38,503 nt of DNA from an uncultured Clostridia bacterium (GTDB lineage: Bacteria; Bacillota; Clostridia; TANB77; CAG-508). The stretch is taken from NCBI GenBank assembly GCA_944391755.1, contig CALXUT010000029.1, positions 1 to 38,503 of the forward strand, in the 5' to 3' direction. Under the pieces are notes generated by a model. It worked only from the letters and a program-made list of their open reading frames with translations, was not told the DNA's origin and ran no database searches. Both the position numbers and the translations under genes were made by a program. Positions 34,092 to 38,503 of the stretch are shown here, piece after piece; within the stretch, counting starts at the first letter, position 1; each line of letters opens with the position of its first letter.

Positions 34092-34140
34092 AAACCGCGA
34101 TGAAATTTGCCAATAGTTGGCAGTTCCGTAGCGGTTTTTA
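34092..34140 (+). promoter_or_regulatory. Nested hairpin leader of rpsL, attenuator-like
   Basis: An outer stem AAACCGC (34092-34098) / GCGGTTT (34131-34137) encloses an inner stem TGCCAA (34108-34113) / TTGGCA (34117-34122). Four more bases of T-rich sequence follow. The hairpin begins at the predicted transcription start. It could act as an attenuator, a ribosomal-protein binding site or a 5' stabiliser. Confidence 0.6.
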
Positions 34141-34175
34141 TAAATAATCAATTTTAGAAAAGAGGTGAAATTTAA

Positions 34176-34589
34176 GTGCCAACAATTAATCAATTAGTAA
34201 GAAAAGGAAGACAAACTTCAAAGGCTAAATCTACAGCACCAGCATTACAACATGGATGGAATTCAAAAAATAAAACATTAACAAATAATAAAGCACCACA
34301 AAAAAGAGGTGTATGTACTGTAGTAAAAACTGTAACACCAAAGAAACCAAATTCAGCATTAAGAAAAGTTGCCAGAGTTAGACTTTCAAATGGTTATGAA
34401 GTTACATCTTATATTCCAGGTATAGGACATAACTTACAAGAACACAGTGTCGTTCTAATCAGAGGAGGAAGAGTAAAAGACCTTCCAGGTGTTAGATACC
34501 ATATAATAAGAGGAACTTTAGATACTGCAGGGGTTAAAGACAGAATGCAAGGTCGTTCTAAATATGGAGCTAAACGTCCTAAAAAATAA
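34176..34589 (+). CDS. rpsL: Ribosomal protein S12
   Basis: This 137-residue small-subunit protein sits at the decoding centre. It has [13 protein letters not shown] at the start, [20 protein letters not shown] and the conserved [17 protein letters not shown] loop. The lysine of KKPNSALRK, a classic site of streptomycin-resistance changes, is wild type. The start is GTG, with AGAGGTG 9 nt upstream. It is the first gene of the str operon. Confidence 0.98.
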   Translation: MPTINQLVRKGRQTSKAKSTAPALQHGWNSKNKTLTNNKAPQKRGVCTVVKTVTPKKPNSALRKVARVRLSNGYEVTSYIPGIGHNLQEHSVVLIRGGRVKDLPGVRYHIIRGTLDTAGVKDRMQGRSKYGAKRPKK

Positions 34590-34745
34590 AAAGAATAAAA
34601 TTAAAGATTAGTGCACACAATTTACTAAATTAAGGTACTTAAATTTAGAATAGATTATGTAGCACTATACGGGAAAGATATGAAATCTTTTCAGAGTAAC
34701 TTAGACATTTTTTTAAATGTCAAAAAAGAAAAGGAGTGAAGAATA
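34590..34745 (+). promoter_or_regulatory. Structured rpsL-rpsG intercistronic region
   Basis: This 156-nt gap is long for an str operon. It contains possible helices: TAGTGC (34609-34614) with GCACTA further on (about 34662), GAAAGAT/ATCTTTTC (about 34674-34694), and GACATTT/AAATGTC (about 34706-34722) just before the AAAGGAG of rpsG. In E. coli the same gap holds the S7 autoregulatory binding site; a similar role here is inferred. Confidence 0.45.
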
Positions 34746-35216
34746 GTGCCAAGAAGAGGATTTATAGCAAAAAGAGATGTATTACCAGATCCAATCTATA
34801 ATAGTAAAGTAGTTACTAAATTAATTAACAATATCATGTTAGATGGTAAAAAATCAGTTGCTCAAAATATAGTTTATGATGCATTTGATATCATAAAAGA
34901 AAAAGAAGGAAAAAATCCTTTAGAAGTATTTGAAGCAGCATTAGAAAATGTTATGCCAGTTCTTGAAGTTAAAGCAAGAAGAGTTGGTGGAGCTACATAC
35001 CAAGTTCCATTAGAAATAAGACCAGAAAGAAGACAAACATTAGGATTAAGATGGCTTGTAACATATGCTAGAAACAGACATGAAAAAACAATGGCTGAAA
35101 AATTAGCAGGAGAAATTATAGATGCAGTAAACGGAAATGGTGGAGCATTTAAGAAGAAAGAAGATACACATAGAATGGCAGAGGCTAATAAGGCGTTTGC
35201 ACATTATAAGTGGTAA
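34746..35216 (+). CDS. rpsG: Ribosomal protein S7
   Basis: This 156-residue 30S assembly protein binds the 3' major domain of 16S rRNA. It has the standard start [40 protein letters not shown] core (here [17 protein letters not shown]) and [15 protein letters not shown] at the end. The start is GTG after AAAGGAG. fusA follows after 25 bp. Confidence 0.98.
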   Translation: MPRRGFIAKRDVLPDPIYNSKVVTKLINNIMLDGKKSVAQNIVYDAFDIIKEKEGKNPLEVFEAALENVMPVLEVKARRVGGATYQVPLEIRPERRQTLGLRWLVTYARNRHEKTMAEKLAGEIIDAVNGNGGAFKKKEDTHRMAEANKAFAHYKW

Positions 35217-35241
35217 AATTTCGAAAGGGGGAAAATAATCA

Positions 35242-37326
35242 ATGGCAGGAAGAGCATACCCATTAGAGAGAACAAGAAATATAGGAATAATGGCTCATAT
35301 AGATGCTGGTAAAACAACAACTACAGAGAGAATATTATTCTATACAGGAAAAACGCATAAAATAGGAGAAGTTCACGAAGGTGCAGCAACAATGGACTGG
35401 ATGGAACAAGAACAAGAAAGAGGTATAACAATAACATCTGCTGCAACAACATGTTTTTGGAAAAATAACAGAATTAATATCATAGATACACCAGGTCATG
35501 TTGACTTTACAGTAGAAGTACAAAGATCTTTAAGAGTTCTTGATGGTGCAGTAACAGTATTAGCTGCAAAAGGTGGAGTTCAACCACAAACAGAAACTGT
35601 TTGGAGACAAGCAGATAAATATAGTGTACCAAGAATGGTATATGTAAATAAAATGGACATCACAGGAGCTAATTTTATGCTTTGTGTTGACCAATTAAAA
35701 AATAGATTAAAAGCAAACCCAATACCAATTCAATTACCAATTGGAGCAGAAGATCAATTTAAAGGAATTGTTGATTTAATAAAAATGAGAGCTTTTGTTC
35801 ACAAAGATGATTTAGGAAAAGAAATTGAGGAAATGGATATTCCTGAAGATATGTTAGAAGAAGCTAAAAAATGGAGAACAACTATGATAGAAGCTGCATG
35901 TGAACAAGATGAAGAATTAATGATGAAATATTTAGAAGGTGAAGAACTTTCTGAAGAAGAAATCAAAAAAGGATTACGTAAAGGAACAATTGCCAATACT
36001 TTAGTTCCAGTAACATGTGGATCTTCATATAAAAATAAAGGTGTACAAGAATTATTAAATGCAATCGTTGATTTTATGCCATCACCATTAGATATACCAC
36101 ATATTAAAGGTGTTGACTCAGATGGAAATGAAACAGAGAGAAAGACTTCTGATACAGAACCATTTGCAGCTTTAGCATTTAAAATTGCAACAGACCCATT
36201 TGTTGGAAAATTATGTTTCTTTAGAGTTTATTCAGGAACTTTGGAATCAGGTTCAACTGTTTTAAATTCTAATAAAGATAAAAAAGAAAGAATTGGTAGA
36301 ATTCTACAAATGCACTCAAATCATAGAGAAGATATTGAAAAAGTATATTCTGGAGACATTGCGGCAGCAGTAGGATTAAAAGATGTTACAACAGGTGATA
36401 CATTATGTGATGAAAATCACCCAGTAATATTAGAATCTATGGAATTCCCAGAGCCAGTTATCGATATAGCTATAGAGCCAAAAGATAAAGCTGCTCAAGA
36501 AAAAATGGGAATTGCATTAGCAAAATTATCAGAAGAAGATCCAACATTTAAAACTTATACAAATCAAGAAACAGGTCAAACAATTATAGCTGGTATGGGT
36601 GAATTACATCTAGATATCATTGTAGACAGATTAAAAAGAGAATTTAAAGTTGAATGTAATGTAGGTAAACCACAAGTTGCTTATAAAGAAACAATTAGAA
36701 ATAAAGTAAGAGTTCAAGGTAAATTCATTCGTCAATCTGGTGGTAAAGGACAATATGGTGATGTATGGTTTGAAATGGAACCATTAGAACCAGGAAAAGG
36801 AATTGAATTCGAAAGCAAAATCGTTGGAGGAGCAGTTCCAAAAGAATATATAAAACCAATTGAACAAGGAATGAGAGAAGCTGCTGAAAGCGGTATACTA
36901 GCTGGATATCCAGTAATTGACTTTAAAGTATCATTAGTTGATGGTTCATACCACGAAGTAGACTCATCTGAAATGGCTTTCAAAATAGCTGCATCAATGG
37001 CATTTAAAGAAGGATGTAAACAAGCGAAATCAGTTATATTAGAGCCAATTATGAAAGTTGAAATAACAGTTCCAGAAGAATACATGGGAGATGTTATAGG
37101 AGATGTAAATGCTAGACGTGGAAGAATGGAAGGAATGGAAGCTAATGATGGAATGCAAGAAATTAAAGCATTTATTCCATTATCAGAAATGTTTGGTTAT
37201 GCTACAGACTTACGTTCAAAAACACAAGGTAGAGGAACATACTCTATGGAACCATCTCACTATGAAGAAGTTCCAAAATCAGTATTTGAAACAATTGTTG
37301 CTTCAAGAGCAAAAAAACAAGATTAA
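35242..37326 (+). CDS. fusA: Elongation factor G
   Basis: This 694-residue translocation GTPase has G1 [15 protein letters not shown], switch region [11 protein letters not shown]3 DTPGHVDFT and G4 NKMD. Domain II is around [20 protein letters not shown]. Domain III has [18 protein letters not shown], and domains IV-V have [12 protein letters not shown] and [20 protein letters not shown]. Length is standard. GAAAGGGGG precedes the ATG. Third gene of the str operon. Confidence 0.98.
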   Translation: MAGRAYPLERTRNIGIMAHIDAGKTTTTERILFYTGKTHKIGEVHEGAATMDWMEQEQERGITITSAATTCFWKNNRINIIDTPGHVDFTVEVQRSLRVLDGAVTVLAAKGGVQPQTETVWRQADKYSVPRMVYVNKMDITGANFMLCVDQLKNRLKANPIPIQLPIGAEDQFKGIVDLIKMRAFVHKDDLGKEIEEMDIPEDMLEEAKKWRTTMIEAACEQDEELMMKYLEGEELSEEEIKKGLRKGTIANTLVPVTCGSSYKNKGVQELLNAIVDFMPSPLDIPHIKGVDSDGNETERKTSDTEPFAALAFKIATDPFVGKLCFFRVYSGTLESGSTVLNSNKDKKERIGRILQMHSNHREDIEKVYSGDIAAAVGLKDVTTGDTLCDENHPVILESMEFPEPVIDIAIEPKDKAAQEKMGIALAKLSEEDPTFKTYTNQETGQTIIAGMGELHLDIIVDRLKREFKVECNVGKPQVAYKETIRNKVRVQGKFIRQSGGKGQYGDVWFEMEPLEPGKGIEFESKIVGGAVPKEYIKPIEQGMREAAESGILAGYPVIDFKVSLVDGSYHEVDSSEMAFKIAASMAFKEGCKQAKSVILEPIMKVEITVPEEYMGDVIGDVNARRGRMEGMEANDGMQEIKAFIPLSEMFGYATDLRSKTQGRGTYSMEPSHYEEVPKSVFETIVASRAKKQD

Positions 37327-37346
37327 TAATAAAATTATGTAAAAAG

Positions 37347-37381
37347 CTTGCATTTTTCTCATAAATGTTATAAAATGCAAG
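37347..37381 (+). promoter_or_regulatory. Promoter of tuf inside a 10-bp inverted repeat
   Basis: TTGCAT (37348-37353), a 17-bp spacer and TAAAAT (37371-37376). CTTGCATTTT (37347-37356) is the exact reverse complement of 37372-37381, so both promoter boxes lie within or against the arms of a dyad with a 15-bp centre. Confidence 0.65.
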
Positions 37382-37442
37382 TGCATAATAATAAAGTTAT
37401 CAAATTTTAAAAAATATTAATAAATTATAGGAGGAATTTAAA

Positions 37443-38503
37443 ATGGCAAAAGCAAAATTTGAAAGAACAAAACCACACGTTAACATTGGTACAATCGGCC
37501 ATGTTGACCACGGAAAAACAACAACAACAGCTGCTATCACAAAATACCTAGGATTATTAGGTAAAGCTCAATACACAGCTTATGATCAAATCGATGGAGC
37601 ACCAGAAGAAAAAGCAAGAGGAATTACAATTAATACTGCTCACGTAGAATATGAAACAGAAAACAGACATTATGCACATGTTGACTGTCCAGGTCATGCT
37701 GACTATGTAAAGAACATGATTACAGGTGCAGCTCAAATGGATGGTGCAATATTCGTAGTATCTGCTGCTGATGGACCAATGCCACAAACAAGAGAACACA
37801 TCTTATTAGCTAGACAAGTAGGTGTAAAATACATCGTTGTTTACTTAAATAAATGTGATATGGTTGATGATCCAGAACTATTAGAATTAGTTGAAATGGA
37901 AGTTAGAGATTTATTAACAGAATATGGTTTCCCAGGAGACGAAATTCCAATTATTAAAGGATCTTCATTAAAAGTATTAGAGAGCACATCAACAGATCCA
38001 AATGATCCAGTATATGCTCCAATGAAAGAATTAATGGATGCAGTTGATACTTATATACCAACACCAGAAAGACCAGTTGATCAACCATTCTTAATGCCAG
38101 TTGAAGATGTATTCACAATCACAGGTCGTGGAACAGTTGCTACTGGTAGAGTAGAAAGAGGAGTTGTTAAAGTTTCTGACGAAGTTGAAATCATAGGTCT
38201 AACAACAGAAAGAAGAAAAACTGTTGTTACAGGTGTAGAAATGTTCAGAAAATTATTAGACCAAGCTGAGGCTGGAGATAATATAGGAACATTATTAAGA
38301 GGAATTGATAGAAAAGACATCGAAAGAGGTCAAGTACTATGTAAACCAGGAACAATTCATCCACATACAAAATTCACATCAGAAGTATATGTTCTAACAA
38401 AAGAAGAAGGTGGAAGACATACACCATTCTTCAATGGATATAGACCACAATTCTATTTCAGAACAACAGACGTAACAGGAGTTATTGAATTACCTGCTGG
38501 AAC
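37443..38503 (+). CDS. tuf: Elongation factor Tu (3' end outside window)
   Basis: The frame opens at ATG 37443, behind GGAGG, and stays open to the window edge: 353 complete codons of an expected ~397. It begins [20 protein letters not shown], with G1 GHVDHGKT, switch region [19 protein letters not shown]3 DCPGHADY and G4 NKCD. Domain II is visible in [18 protein letters not shown] and domain III in the last part. It delivers aminoacyl-tRNA to the ribosome. It follows fusA by 116 bp and also has its own promoter. Confidence 0.98.
   Translation, partial: MAKAKFERTKPHVNIGTIGHVDHGKTTTTAAITKYLGLLGKAQYTAYDQIDGAPEEKARGITINTAHVEYETENRHYAHVDCPGHADYVKNMITGAAQMDGAIFVVSAADGPMPQTREHILLARQVGVKYIVVYLNKCDMVDDPELLELVEMEVRDLLTEYGFPGDEIPIIKGSSLKVLESTSTDPNDPVYAPMKELMDAVDTYIPTPERPVDQPFLMPVEDVFTITGRGTVATGRVERGVVKVSDEVEIIGLTTERRKTVVTGVEMFRKLLDQAEAGDNIGTLLRGIDRKDIERGQVLCKPGTIHPHTKFTSEVYVLTKEEGGRHTPFFNGYRPQFYFRTTDVTGVIELPAG

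Overview
The window is extremely AT-rich DNA with AGA-dominated arginine codons, GGAGG-type ribosome binding sites and sigma-A promoters that almost all keep a 17-bp spacer. Genes end in TAA or TGA, so the standard bacterial code applies. The str cluster (rpsL-rpsG-fusA-tuf), TrmFO, a SigH-type sigma factor and several gut-Firmicutes families point to an anaerobic, probably spore-forming member of the Clostridia (Bacillota), most likely an uncultured gut lineage. No tRNA, rRNA or CRISPR array is visible.

Layout. 1-3000: an orphan Rieske fragment, a dGTPase-like HD enzyme (minus strand) and an unknown two-gene operon, then a possible ~85-nt sRNA with its own promoter and terminator. 3100-5170: a thymidylate-kinase-like gene, then a ~530-nt structured non-coding RNA next to a four-helix CorB/CNNM-like membrane protein. 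That pairing strongly resembles OLE RNA with its partner OapA. 5200-9150: an unknown single-pass membrane protein, ruvA, rarA, a TauE/SafE permease split over two genes and a 47-aa peptide gene. 9200-12180: an ABC exporter (permease, ATPase, permease) with overlapping genes. 12180-13610: an AAA ATPase/DUF4143 gene behind three direct repeats spaced exactly 32 bp. 13630-16360: purA-purB, with a 14-bp inverted repeat around the purA promoter and start. 16400-17790: a Cys/His-rich secretory-type domain protein and murI.

17840-21990 is the accessory region. Two ~1-kb direct repeats each carry a long structured leader and an Rpn-family (PD-(D/E)XK) nuclease gene. The first copy is intact but lacks an AUG start. 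The second has a 178-bp frameshifting deletion. Between them is a large prepilin-like beta-helix surface protein gene. A perfect 23-bp inverted repeat encloses 124 bp just upstream of it. Inside lies a promoter that now points away from the gene, which is the architecture of a phase-variable invertible promoter in the OFF state.

22060-38503 is mostly housekeeping: sigH, hisS, a NAGPA-type membrane protein, cmk, an HD protein, an XRE regulator, a SWIM/SNF2 helicase, trmFO, a coiled-coil/acidic-repeat protein, and the str operon with structured leader and intercistronic elements. The tuf gene runs off the right edge. A recurring theme is hairpins or dyads placed at promoters, transcription starts and Shine-Dalgarno sites (purA, rpsL, tuf, the Rpn leaders). 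These may insulate genes from read-through or regulate them in cis.
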